Shown piece after piece: positions 1 to 6,937 of a stretch of 15,302 nucleotides of DNA. The notes below the pieces were generated by a model. That model was not told the DNA's origin. It was given only the letters and a program-made list of their open reading frames with translations, and ran no database searches. A program made the translations under genes and the position numbers. Location of the stretch: positions 1 to 15,302 of the forward strand of contig PNNE01000414.1 in the NCBI GenBank assembly GCA_013824055.1. The letters are read 5' to 3'. The DNA is from Rhodobacter sp. (lineage in GTDB: Bacteria; Pseudomonadota; Alphaproteobacteria; Rhodobacterales; Rhodobacteraceae). Within the stretch, counting starts at the first letter, position 1, and each line of letters starts with the position of its first letter.

Positions 1-153
1 TCAGATCGCGGCCCAGTCCCGGAAGATCGGCTGTCCGACCTGCTGGCTGGCCGCACCGGTCTGCTGGGTTGACCCGCCGGCCTGCTGGCCCTGCTGCTGC
101 TGGCTGGGGGTATTGCTGCCGCCTTGCTGAGGCTGGCTTGGGGTCGTGGCCAT
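1..153 (-). CDS. Small Gln/Gly/Ser-rich hypothetical protein
   Basis: I do not recognise a family. From the ATG at 153 the protein is 50 residues. It is almost wholly Gln, Gly, Ser, Thr and Ala, with a QQQQ run, and ends in a short non-repetitive tip, VGQPIFRDWAAI. The body is probably disordered; the tip is the only part likely to fold or bind. I prefer this start because GGAG lies 7 nt upstream (plus-strand ctcc at 161-164). An in-frame ATG at 186 would add a basic 11-residue extension (MGKTRAKRSSQ) and has a weaker AAGGA about 10 nt away. The stop codon is at 1-3, so the gene is complete. It diverges from the amidohydrolase. It could be a spurious ORF in GC-rich DNA, but the ribosome site and the distinct C-terminus argue for a real gene. 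Confidence 0.5.
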   Translation of the reverse strand: MATTPSQPQQGGSNTPSQQQQGQQAGGSTQQTGAASQQVGQPIFRDWAAI

Positions 154-221
154 CTGACTGCTCCGTTTGGCTCTTGTTTTTCCCATATTGCGCGGGTCCT
201 TGGCCGCAACAAGCCGGGGTT

Positions 222-260
222 ATGTCGATTTTGCGACGATATGGCGAAAACGTGCGACAT
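222..260. repeat. Imperfect dyad between divergent genes
   Basis: ATGTCG at 222-227 is matched by CGACAT at 255-260. The inner arms are partly symmetric (ATTTTGCG against GCGAAAAC), around a central ATAT-containing stretch. It lies in the 226-base gap between the small minus-strand ORF and the amidohydrolase. It could be an operator or simply an AT-richer promoter segment. No clear -35/-10 pair was identified. Confidence 0.25.
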
Positions 261-364
261 CGGCAACAGGTCTTTGATCACGTTCCGGTTTTCCTGACCG
301 ATACCCTGCCCCGCCTTGTCCGCAGGGCTTGCCGTCGCGCCGCTTCGAGTTCACCTTGTCGCTC

Positions 365-372
365 AGAAGGAG
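365..372 (+). promoter_or_regulatory. Strong ribosome binding site deciding the amidohydrolase start
   Basis: AGAAGGAG ends 7 nt before the ATG at 380. It is close to the full anti-Shine-Dalgarno complement and supports 380 over the longer in-frame start at 329, which would add a 17-residue Arg-rich extension not expected in the family. Confidence 0.8.
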
Positions 373-379
373 ACCTGAC

Positions 380-1546
380 ATGCCGCCCAAGAACCGTTTC
401 GCCGAGCTTCTGCCCGAGATCACCGCCTGGCGCCGCGATTTCCACGAACACCCCGAGCTTCTGTTCGACGTCCACCGCACGGCTGCCCGCGTGGCGGAAC
501 TGTGCCGGTCCTTCGGCTGCGACGAGGTTGTCGAAGGGATCGGCCGGACGGGCGTCGTCGCCGTGATCAAGGGTCGGACCGACAGCAAGGGCCGCGTCAT
601 CGGACTGCGCGCCGACATGGATGCGCTGCCGATCAGGGAACAGACCGGGGTCCCCTATGCCTCCAAGGTTCCCGGCAGGATGCATGCCTGCGGGCATGAC
701 GGGCATACGGCGATGCTGCTGGGGGCGGCCAAATACCTGGCCGAGACGCGGAACTTCGACGGCAGCGTCGTCTGCATCTTCCAGCCCGCCGAAGAGGGCG
801 GCGGCGGCGGGCGCGAGATGGTCAGGGACGGGATGCTGTCGCGCTGGAACGTCCAGGAAGTCTACGGGATGCACAACATGCCCGGCATCCCGGTCGGCCA
901 CTTCGCGATCCGCTCCGGCGCGATGATGGCCGCGGCCGACCAGTTCGAGATCGTGGTGACGGGGAAGGGCGGCCACGCCGCCAAGCCGCATGACTGCGTC
1001 GATACCACCGTGGTCAGCGCGCATATCATCGTGGCCTTGCAGACCATCGCCAGCCGCAATGTCGATCCGTTGAAACAGATCGTGGTCAGCGTCTGCACGG
1101 TCGAAACCGACTCCACCGCCCATAACGTCATCCCGCAGGTGGTGACGATGAAGGGCACGGTCCGCACGATGGACCGGCAGGTGCAGGACTTCGTCGAATC
1201 CCGCATCGGTCAGATCGTCGAGGGCACGGCCCTGGCGCTTGGTGCCCGGGCCGAGGTCCACTACCAGCGCGGCTATCCGGTCACGGTCAACGCACCCGAA
1301 AACACCGCCTTCGCAGCCGAGGTCGCCCGCAAGGTTTCGGGCCAGGTCGACACCGATACCGCGCCCCTGATGGGGGCCGAGGATTTCAGCTTCATGCTGA
1401 ACGAACGCCCCGGCGCCTATATCTTCCTGGGCAACGGCGATACCGCGATGGTCCACCACCCGGCCTACAACTTCGACGACAGCGCGATCCCCTTCGGCTC
1501 CAGCTGGTATGCCGAGATGGCCGAGACCCGGATGCCCGCCGCGTGA
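380..1546 (+). CDS. M20-family amidohydrolase (hippurate/N-acyl-amino-acid hydrolase type)
   Basis: 388 residues, normal for the M20D amidohydrolase family (HipO, AbgB and IAA-amino-acid hydrolase relatives). These are cytoplasmic two-metal enzymes that hydrolyse N-acyl amino acids. Visible motifs: WRRDFHEHPEL (17-27), RADMDALP (77-84), ACGHDGHT with metal ligands C104 and H106, PAEE with catalytic and ligand acids E138/E139, H165 in YGMHN, GKGGHAAKPH (195-204) of the lid/dimerisation domain, MGAEDFSFM (331-339), and H360 in HHPAYNF. All expected ligands are present and no signal peptide is seen, so it should be active in the cytoplasm. The start is fixed by a strong ribosome site. It appears monocistronic: the next gene is 355 bases away. 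The substrate cannot be read from the sequence; hippurate, an indoleacetyl-amino acid or another N-acyl amino acid are all possible. Confidence 0.93.
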   Translation: MPPKNRFAELLPEITAWRRDFHEHPELLFDVHRTAARVAELCRSFGCDEVVEGIGRTGVVAVIKGRTDSKGRVIGLRADMDALPIREQTGVPYASKVPGRMHACGHDGHTAMLLGAAKYLAETRNFDGSVVCIFQPAEEGGGGGREMVRDGMLSRWNVQEVYGMHNMPGIPVGHFAIRSGAMMAAADQFEIVVTGKGGHAAKPHDCVDTTVVSAHIIVALQTIASRNVDPLKQIVVSVCTVETDSTAHNVIPQVVTMKGTVRTMDRQVQDFVESRIGQIVEGTALALGARAEVHYQRGYPVTVNAPENTAFAAEVARKVSGQVDTDTAPLMGAEDFSFMLNERPGAYIFLGNGDTAMVHHPAYNFDDSAIPFGSSWYAEMAETRMPAA

Positions 1547-1568
1547 TCGCAGTGATCCCGGATGCGCC

Positions 1569-1589
1569 GCCGCTCGGTGTTTGAGCGGC
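1569..1589 (+). terminator. Possible hairpin terminator of the amidohydrolase
   Basis: GCCGCTC (1569-1575) and GAGCGGC (1583-1589) form a perfect 7-bp GC-rich stem with a 7-base loop, starting 22 bases after the amidohydrolase stop. No T-tract follows, so it is a weak intrinsic terminator at best and may instead protect the 3' end of the mRNA. Confidence 0.35.
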
Positions 1590-1634
1590 AGTGCGGGGTG
1601 CGTAGCGGGCCGTGGGCTCTGTCTTGCAGGGTCG

Positions 1635-1649
1635 TGCTGCATCGCAGCA
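1635..1649. promoter_or_regulatory. Perfect palindrome resembling a PhaR operator
   Basis: TGCTGC-ATC-GCAGCA is a perfect 6-bp dyad with a 3-base centre. It fits the CTGC-N3/4-GCAG pattern that I recall for PhaR, the repressor of polyhydroxyalkanoate granule genes in Rhodobacter and Paracoccus. A second, looser CTGC-TG-GCAG lies near 1688-1697. No phasin or PHA gene is in the window, so the assignment is tentative. Confidence 0.3.
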
Positions 1650-1666
1650 ATTCCCGCTGCGGTTAG

Positions 1667-1683
1667 GTGAAAAGGCTTTTCAC
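1667..1683. repeat. Perfect 17-base palindrome with AT-rich arms
   Basis: GTGAAAA-GGC-TTTTCAC: 7-bp arms around a 3-base centre. It is AT-rich compared with the surrounding DNA, which is typical of a protein-binding operator rather than a terminator. It lies about 220 bases upstream of the sensor kinase start. The regulator is unknown. Confidence 0.4.
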
Positions 1684-1755
1684 ACGCTGCTGGCAGCCCG
1701 ATGCGCTTCGGGTTTCGCGGGCCGCGCTGCCGTCCCGTCCGGGCAAATCGCGGGA

Positions 1756-1789
1756 CCTGGCGTCGAGGGCTGGCATTGCGGACGCCAGG
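1756..1789. repeat. Perfect 9-bp inverted repeat
   Basis: CCTGGCGTC (1756-1764) is the exact reverse complement of GACGCCAGG (1781-1789), with 16 bases between. It could fold in the kinase mRNA leader or be part of a degenerate intergenic repeat. No function can be assigned. Confidence 0.4.
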
Positions 1790-1901
1790 CCTTACCGCAA
1801 GGGTTGTCGTGGCGTTGCAGCCCGCACCTGAACCCGGTGACAAGCAGACTTGCGGGACTGCGGCATCTGACCGATAATTCGGGACCTTGGATCGAGGACG
1901 G

Positions 1902-4382
1902 ATGGGAGACGCAGGCCAGCCTGACACCGGGACTGCACAACCTGCGCGGGTAGAACTGCGCGTGGTCGAGTTGATGAATCGTCTGCTCGACGTGACCCCC
2001 GACACCATCGACAGCGAGATTGACGCCGTGCTGGCGACGCTGGGCGAAAGCTACGGCTTTGCCCGCACTTTCCTGTTTCGCTATGCCGTGGCGAGCGGAT
2101 ACCGCAACACGCATGAATGGGTCGCGCCGGGTGTCCAGCCGCTGAAGCCGGTGATGCAGGGCGCCACGCAGGTTGTCCGTCCCGCCTGGCACCAGGCCTT
2201 CATCGAAGGTCGGCCCGTCAAGATCCTGGACCGGTCCGAGCTTCCCGAAGGCTCGCCCGAGCATCGGTTCCTGAGCGAGATCGGCGTCCATTCCACCCTG
2301 ATGGTGCCGCTGTGCGACGGGGACCGGCTCTTCGGGGTGATCGGCTTCGACTGCTGCCGCCCCGAACGGCACTGGCAGGACGAAGCGGTCTTCCTGCTGA
2401 CCTCGATCGGGCGCGCGGTGTCCTCGATCATCCTTCGGGTCGAGGCTGCGCGGGCCGAGGCCGCCTTGCGCAGCCACCTTGCCGCCACGCTGAACGCGCT
2501 GCCGGATCTGGTGATCGAACTGGCACCGACGGGCGAGATCGTCGCCTGCCAAAGCGACAAGCTGCCCTGGCTGTCCAGCCTGGTGCGGGCCGGGATCGGT
2601 CGCCACGTGGCCCAGGTCCTGCCGCTGCCGCTGGCCCGGCTGATGACGGAAATCCTGGATGCGCCGCCGGGTGACGCGGTTTCGCTGACCCGGCGGGTCG
2701 GGGTCTCGACCCTGGTTGCGCCGCACCGCTACGAGGTCTCGGTCGCCCGGCTGAACGCGGGGGGGCCGGGGCAGCAGGCGAACCTGATCGTGGTGATCCG
2801 AGACGTCGCCGCCTCGGACCGCTCCAGCGAGATGACCTCGTTCCGCGAGGGTCAGTTCACCGCGTTTTTCGAGATGTGCCCGCATCCGATCCTGCTGAGC
2901 GATTTCGACACCGATGAGATCATCGACGTCAATCGGGCCTTCAAGACGGTGTTCGGGCTTGACCCGCAGGCCGGGACAGACCTGCAGGTGCAGCAGATCC
3001 TGCCTGAGGACGGAACCTGGGTGCTCGAAGGTGCGAAGGCCGCGCTGAAGGCCGCCCAGACCTATGGGCCAGTGGAGGTCACTTTCCGCTGCAAGGCCGG
3101 CCACAGCTTTCCGGCGGTGGTGCGCTGCTTCACAAGCTCTGACCCCAATGGCCGCCGCCTGGTCTGGTCGCTGATCGAGGACATCACCGAGATCCGCGCC
3201 AAGGAAGTCGCATTGCAGGCCGGTCGCGATGCGCTGGAGGCGACGAAGGCCCGTTTCCTGGCCGCGATCGAGGCGCTGGACGACGGCTTTGCCATCTTCG
3301 ACGCCGACGACCGGCTGGTCCTGTGGAACTCGCCTTATGTCCGGGTCTTCAGCCGGATCGCCGACCTGATCCGCGAGGGCGCGCTTTACGACGACCTGCT
3401 GCGCGCGGCGATCGCCCGGGGGGTCTTCGGTGCCGAAGGCGAGCGCGACGATGCAAACCTGCAACGTCGGCTTGACCGCCCGCTGACCGAGGTCTGGGAC
3501 AACGAGGACGAACTGGCCGACGGGCGGCTGATCTGGGTCCGCGAACGCGCCACCCCTTCGAAAGAAACCGTCGGGCTTTACGAGGATGTGACCGCCCGTC
3601 GCCTGGCGGACCGCCGGCTTGAACAGGTCGTCGACGGCGGTGGCATCGCGGTCTGGGACTGGGCTGCGGATGACGGTTTCACCACGATCAACGACTGCTG
3701 GGAGACGATGCTTGGCCTCGGCTCGGCGCGGGCGCTGGTTGACCTGATCGAACTTGTCCACCCCGAGGACCGTCTTGCCGTCGCCGAGGCGCAGCGCGAG
3801 GTGTTCCTGTCGGGCAGCGAGACCTTCTCGCTGCGCAGCCGGGTGCGCCACCAGAGCGGCAAGTGGGTCTGGCTGCTGACCCGCGGCCATGTCGTGGCGC
3901 GGTGGGCCGACGGCAGCCCGCGCCGGATTTCGGGCATCACGCTGGACGTCACGGTCCAGGCCGAGGCCGAACAGCGACTGACCCATGTGATCGACGGCAC
4001 CCAGGTCGGCACCTGGGAACACGACATGCGCACCGGCATCACCCTGGTCAGCGACCGCTGGGCCGAGATCCTGGGCTTCCGTGCGGTCGAGCTGAACCCG
4101 ATGTCGCTGCAGCGCTGGCTGGACATGCTGCACCCCGATGACGCCGAAGGCCTGATCTCGCACGAACGGGAAGCCTTCGAGACCGGCCAGTGGCAGGTCG
4201 AACACGAGGTCCGCCTGCGCCACCGTGACGGGCATTGGGTCTGGGTCCTGACCCGCGCCCAGGTCTCCGAGTGGGACGAGGACGGCTGCCCGGTCAAGAC
4301 CAGCGGATCAACCTCGACATCTCGGCGGCGAAGGCGCTGGAATTCGCGCTGGCCCGCGAACGCGACACCCTGGCCCGGGTGA
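1902..4382 (+). CDS. Sensor half of the hybrid kinase: GAF plus five PAS domains
   Basis: Residues 1-802 before the frameshift are all sensory; the 25 codons from 4308 to 4382 are an out-of-frame tail. Approximate order: GAF (36-185; ends in VPLCDGDRLFGVIGFD), PAS1 (190-305), PAS2 (318-432; HPILLSDFDTDEIIDVNRAF), PAS3 (450-565; ALDDGFAIFDADDRLVLWN), PAS4 (572-690) and PAS5 (692 onward). Short helical linkers such as EAARAEAALR and ALEATKARF join them. PAS4 and PAS5 share the layout WxW/WEH...HPED/HPDD...R.RH..G.WVW.LTR...SGI.LD, as in a tandem duplication. There are no transmembrane segments or signal peptide, so the protein is cytoplasmic and senses an internal or diffusible cue. Ligands cannot be named. 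If the frameshift is real, this half would be made without a kinase domain. Confidence 0.75.
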   Translation: MGDAGQPDTGTAQPARVELRVVELMNRLLDVTPDTIDSEIDAVLATLGESYGFARTFLFRYAVASGYRNTHEWVAPGVQPLKPVMQGATQVVRPAWHQAFIEGRPVKILDRSELPEGSPEHRFLSEIGVHSTLMVPLCDGDRLFGVIGFDCCRPERHWQDEAVFLLTSIGRAVSSIILRVEAARAEAALRSHLAATLNALPDLVIELAPTGEIVACQSDKLPWLSSLVRAGIGRHVAQVLPLPLARLMTEILDAPPGDAVSLTRRVGVSTLVAPHRYEVSVARLNAGGPGQQANLIVVIRDVAASDRSSEMTSFREGQFTAFFEMCPHPILLSDFDTDEIIDVNRAFKTVFGLDPQAGTDLQVQQILPEDGTWVLEGAKAALKAAQTYGPVEVTFRCKAGHSFPAVVRCFTSSDPNGRRLVWSLIEDITEIRAKEVALQAGRDALEATKARFLAAIEALDDGFAIFDADDRLVLWNSPYVRVFSRIADLIREGALYDDLLRAAIARGVFGAEGERDDANLQRRLDRPLTEVWDNEDELADGRLIWVRERATPSKETVGLYEDVTARRLADRRLEQVVDGGGIAVWDWAADDGFTTINDCWETMLGLGSARALVDLIELVHPEDRLAVAEAQREVFLSGSETFSLRSRVRHQSGKWVWLLTRGHVVARWADGSPRRISGITLDVTVQAEAEQRLTHVIDGTQVGTWEHDMRTGITLVSDRWAEILGFRAVELNPMSLQRWLDMLHPDDAEGLISHEREAFETGQWQVEHEVRLRHRDGHWVWVLTRAQVSEWDEDGCPVKTSGSTSTSRRRRRWNSRWPANATPWPG

Positions 4383-5899
4383 TGGAGGCCTCGGTGTCCG
4401 GCATCGTCGTCGTTGACGAACGTGGCGCCGTGGTCTTCGCCAATGCCGCGGCCGAGCGTGTTCTGGGCCGCAAGGTCCGTGCCGGAAGCCGCCTTCTGTC
4501 GCTTCTGGGGACCGGGGGCGTCACGGACCTGGATGGCAACCGGATCCCGCCGCACCGTCTGCCCTTTGCCCGCGCGCTGGCAGGCGAGCCGGGGATGCAT
4601 GAAGTGCGCCACGACCTGCACTGGCCCTCGGGCGAACGCCGCGTCGTCGCCGTCACCTCGGCCCGGCTTTCGGCGGCCGGGACCGAAGCCGCCGTGGTCT
4701 GCACCTTCACCGACATCACCGACGAGGTGCAAAGCCAGGACCGGCTCCGCGCCGCGATGACCGCCGCCGAGACCGCCAACCGCGCCAAGTCCGACTTCCT
4801 GGCCGCGATGAGCCATGAAATCCGCACCCCCCTGAACGGCGTTCTGGGCATGGCCACCGTGCTTGGCTCGCGGCTGACCGACCCGCAGGAACAGGCGATG
4901 GTCCGGGTGATCCGCGATTCGGGCGAACACCTCCTGGGTGTGATCAACGACATCCTCGACCTTGCCAGGATCGAGGCCGGACGCATGGTGCTGGACCCGC
5001 GGCCGATCCGCCTGCCGGATATCCTGATGCGCGTCGCCTCGCTGCACCAGATCGCCGCGACCGAAAAGGGCGTCCGGCTGATCATCCACTGCAGCGGCGG
5101 CGCGGGCGGCGAGCTTCGTCTGGGCGACGAGATGCGGCTGATCCAGATCCTGCACAATCTGATGGGCAACGCGCTGAAGTTCACCGATGCGGGCCATGTG
5201 CGGGTCGAGATCGACTGCTCGGACCCTGAAGCCATCACCATCGAGGTGCAGGACACCGGCATCGGGATGTCGCCCGAGGAGATCGCGCGCGCCTTCGAAG
5301 AGTTCACGCAAGGCATGGGCGGCTCGCGCCGCAGCCATGTCGGGACCGGTCTCGGCCTGCCCATCGTGCGCCGGCTTGCCAGCTTGATGCAGGGCGAGGG
5401 CTCGCTGCAGTCGGTCGAGGGGCAGGGCGTCACGGCCCGGGTCCTGCTGAAGATCCCGGTGCTGGCCGCCGGCGCTGCCCAGGACGCCGGCTCGGACTCC
5501 CGCCAGCTGCCGCCGCTGCGGGTGCTGGCGGCCGAAGACAACGCGACCAACCGGATCATCCTGCAAAGCATGTTGCAGTCCCTGGGGGTCGAGACGGTGA
5601 TCGTCGCTGACGGACAGCAGGCGCTGCATCGCTTCCGCGAGGGGGGCTTTGACGCGGTGCTGCTGGACATCGCCATGCCGGGGATGGACGGGCTGGAGAC
5701 ACTGAAGGCTATGAACGCGTTTGCGGCCGAAACCGGCCGCCCCGCGCCGCGCGCTGTTGCGGTCACCGCCAATGTGATGACCCACCAGGTCAACGCGTAT
5801 CTCGGCCAGGGCTTCGCCGCCGTCGTTGCCAAGCCGATCCGGATCGAGATGCTGGGCCAGGCGCTCTGGCACTGCGTGGATCAGCCGGTGGACAGCTGA
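4307..5899 (+). CDS. Catalytic half of the hybrid kinase: PAS, HisKA, HATPase, receiver
   Basis: Numbered on the restored protein. The end of PAS5 is followed by PAS6 (about 820-940; SGIVVVDERGAVVFAN). Then come the HisKA dimerisation domain with phospho-acceptor H972 in MSHEIRTPLNG, the HATPase_c domain with N box HNLMGNALKF (1084-1093), G1 DTGIG (1118-1122), G2 GTGLGL (1150 region), and a receiver domain (about 1206-1325) with acidic pocket E1212/D1213, phospho-acceptor D1256 in LLDIAMPGMDG, T1289 and K1311. All catalytic residues are intact. No HPt domain is present, so the phosphoryl group would pass to a separate phosphotransfer protein, or the receiver tunes the kinase. No partner regulator is in the window. 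No start codon with a ribosome site supports separate translation of this half. Confidence 0.8.
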   Translation: MNLDISAAKALEFALARERDTLARVMEASVSGIVVVDERGAVVFANAAAERVLGRKVRAGSRLLSLLGTGGVTDLDGNRIPPHRLPFARALAGEPGMHEVRHDLHWPSGERRVVAVTSARLSAAGTEAAVVCTFTDITDEVQSQDRLRAAMTAAETANRAKSDFLAAMSHEIRTPLNGVLGMATVLGSRLTDPQEQAMVRVIRDSGEHLLGVINDILDLARIEAGRMVLDPRPIRLPDILMRVASLHQIAATEKGVRLIIHCSGGAGGELRLGDEMRLIQILHNLMGNALKFTDAGHVRVEIDCSDPEAITIEVQDTGIGMSPEEIARAFEEFTQGMGGSRRSHVGTGLGLPIVRRLASLMQGEGSLQSVEGQGVTARVLLKIPVLAAGAAQDAGSDSRQLPPLRVLAAEDNATNRIILQSMLQSLGVETVIVADGQQALHRFREGGFDAVLLDIAMPGMDGLETLKAMNAFAAETGRPAPRAVAVTANVMTHQVNAYLGQGFAAVVAKPIRIEMLGQALWHCVDQPVDS

Positions 5900-5919
5900 A
5901 CCCGCGCCCCGGATTTGCT

Positions 5920-5973
5920 TTGACAGGTCAGACGGTTGGCCGCATCCTTGCGGCGATGGGCGCGGTTGCGCCC
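5920..5973 (+). promoter_or_regulatory. Two tandem hairpins and a possible promoter between kinase genes
   Basis: Perfect stems GCCGCA/TGCGGC (5939-5944 with 5949-5954) and GGGCGC/GCGCCC (5958-5963 with 5968-5973), each with a 4-base loop, lie 40-75 bases after the histidine kinase stop. There is no T-tract, so termination is uncertain. A perfect -35-like TTGACA is at 5920-5925 with a poor CATCCT 17 bases on (5943-5948). It may start transcription of the downstream kinase, but the -10 is weak. Confidence 0.3.
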
Positions 5974-6049
5974 CGGTGGCTGGTGATGGTGGCGGCGGTG
6001 CGGTCCCAGGCCGGACCCTGCCGCCGCTCCACCGCATCGCTTGTGGCGC

Positions 6050-6054
6050 GGAGG
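6050..6054 (+). promoter_or_regulatory. Ribosome binding site of the choline-kinase-like gene
   Basis: GGAGG ends 4 nt before the ATG at 6059. It lies inside the longer reading frame from TTG 6041 and so argues for the ATG as the true start. The spacing is slightly short. Confidence 0.65.
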
Positions 6055-6058
6055 TGAC

Positions 6059-6937
6059 ATGAATGACCGTCTCGACCCCCTGACGCGGGCCCTGACGCTG
6101 CCGATCTGGCAGGGCGAGCCGACGGCAATTCCCTTGGGCGGCGGTATCACCAACCTGAACGTTCTGGTGACCGACGCCTGCCGCCGCGCTGTCGTGCGGA
6201 TTGGCGACGACATCCCGGTTCACCAGATCATGCGCTTCAACGAACTTGCCGCCAGCCGCGCCGCGCATGCGGCCGGGGTCTCGCCCGGCGTGATCCACCA
6301 CGAACCGGGTGCGCTGGTCATCGACTTCGTCGAGGGCCGGACCATGACGGCCAGGGACCTGCGCGATCAGGACCTGCTGGAACAGGCGCTGGCACTGGTC
6401 ATGCACGCCCACCGCGACATTCCCCGCCACCTGCGCGGCCCCGCACTGACCTTCTGGGTCTTCCAGGTGGTCCGCGACTATGCCGCCACGCTGGACGAGG
6501 GCAGGTCGCGCCACCGGCCGATCCTGCCAGAGCTTCTGTCGGACGCCGGGGCGCTGGAACGCGCCGTGGGCCGGATCGAGATGGTCTTCGGCCACAACGA
6601 CCTTTTGCCCGGCAACTTCCTGCATGACGGCAAACGCATGTGGCTGATCGACTGGGATTATGCCGGCTGGGGCTCGCCCTTGTTCGACCTGGGCGGGCTG
6701 GCCGCAAACATCGGGCTTGACCCGGCGCAAGAGGCCTGGCTGCTGGAGGCCTATTTCGGCGCCCCGCCCGACGCCGAGCTCTGGCACCGCTACCGCGCGA
6801 TGAAGGCCGCCGCCGCCCTGCGTGAGGCGATGTGGTCGATGGTGCAGGAAATCCACTCGAAGCTCGACTTCGATTACCGGACCTATACCGCAGACTACCT
6901 CGACACCTACCGGCAGGCGCTGGCCGCGACTCGTTAG
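6059..6937 (+). CDS. Choline kinase/APH-fold small-molecule phosphotransferase
   Basis: 292 residues with the protein-kinase-like fold of the choline/ethanolamine kinase and aminoglycoside phosphotransferase superfamily. The N-lobe has a Gly-rich segment, IPLGGGITNLNVLV (24-37), followed by AVVRIG (44-49). The C-lobe has the catalytic-loop motif FGHNDLLPGNFL (177-188: D181 catalytic base, N186 metal ligand) and the metal-binding segment LIDWDYAGWGSPLFDLG (196-212: D198/D200). The motifs are closer to choline kinase/LicA/thiamine-kinase-like proteins than to antibiotic kinases. It is predicted to be cytoplasmic and to use ATP to phosphorylate an alcohol such as choline, ethanolamine or thiamine; the substrate is not provable here. 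It follows the sensor kinase by 159 bases on the same strand and converges on rsmA. The C-terminus ends in the first copy of a 15-bp tandem repeat. Confidence 0.85.
   Translation: MNDRLDPLTRALTLPIWQGEPTAIPLGGGITNLNVLVTDACRRAVVRIGDDIPVHQIMRFNELAASRAAHAAGVSPGVIHHEPGALVIDFVEGRTMTARDLRDQDLLEQALALVMHAHRDIPRHLRGPALTFWVFQVVRDYAATLDEGRSRHRPILPELLSDAGALERAVGRIEMVFGHNDLLPGNFLHDGKRMWLIDWDYAGWGSPLFDLGGLAANIGLDPAQEAWLLEAYFGAPPDAELWHRYRAMKAAAALREAMWSMVQEIHSKLDFDYRTYTADYLDTYRQALAATR

Larger units (their letters stand above)
1547..1901. other. 355-base non-coding gap with several inverted repeats
   Basis: No convincing gene was found; ORFs across it look like random GC-rich frames. It holds four perfect inverted repeats, listed separately (1569-1589, 1635-1649, 1667-1683, 1756-1789). 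It should contain the end of the amidohydrolase transcript and the promoter and leader of the sensor kinase. I could not pick a convincing promoter. The sequence GATAATTCGGGACCTTGG at about 1872-1889 is AT-richer and lies just upstream of the kinase start. Confidence 0.6.
1902..5899 (+). pseudogene. Frameshifted multi-PAS hybrid sensor histidine kinase (whole gene)
   Basis: Two overlapping frames together encode one normal hybrid kinase of about 1332 residues. The frame changes at 4305-4307. Upstream reads ...CPVKTSG and the next frame continues INLDISAAKALEF. This matches the end of the preceding PAS repeat (SGITLDVT) exactly if one base is restored after GG at 4305-4306 (GG? ATC). No slippery heptamer is visible, so programmed slippage is unlikely. 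The cause is either a recent disabling deletion or a sequencing error. The start is the ATG at 1902 with GAGG 4 nt upstream; a TTG at 1887 is less likely. Domain content is given under the two parts. Confidence 0.8.

Noticed and set aside
1612..1953. 113-codon ORF in the gap before the sensor kinase
   Set aside because: No ribosome site or recognisable motif; it runs through all the inverted repeats and into the start of the kinase.
278..2008. Long minus-strand ORF (576 codons) opposite the amidohydrolase
   Set aside because: It is antisense to a clear M20 enzyme, is Arg/Gly/His/Asp-rich without any recognisable motif, and results from the GC-rich third positions of the real gene.
1680..4235. 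851-codon minus-strand ORF, and the 1092-codon one at 3578-6856
   Set aside because: Both are antisense shadows of the histidine kinase and the phosphotransferase. The real frames hold complete domain motifs; these hold none.
4295..4312. Programmed ribosomal frameshift joining the two kinase halves
   Set aside because: No X-XXY-YYZ slippery heptamer at the junction and no reason known for this family to use one; a missing base explains the join exactly.
6059..6937. Aminoglycoside resistance gene
   Set aside because: It shares the APH fold and catalytic loop, but the motifs fit the choline/thiamine kinase-like group better and there is no resistance or mobile context.
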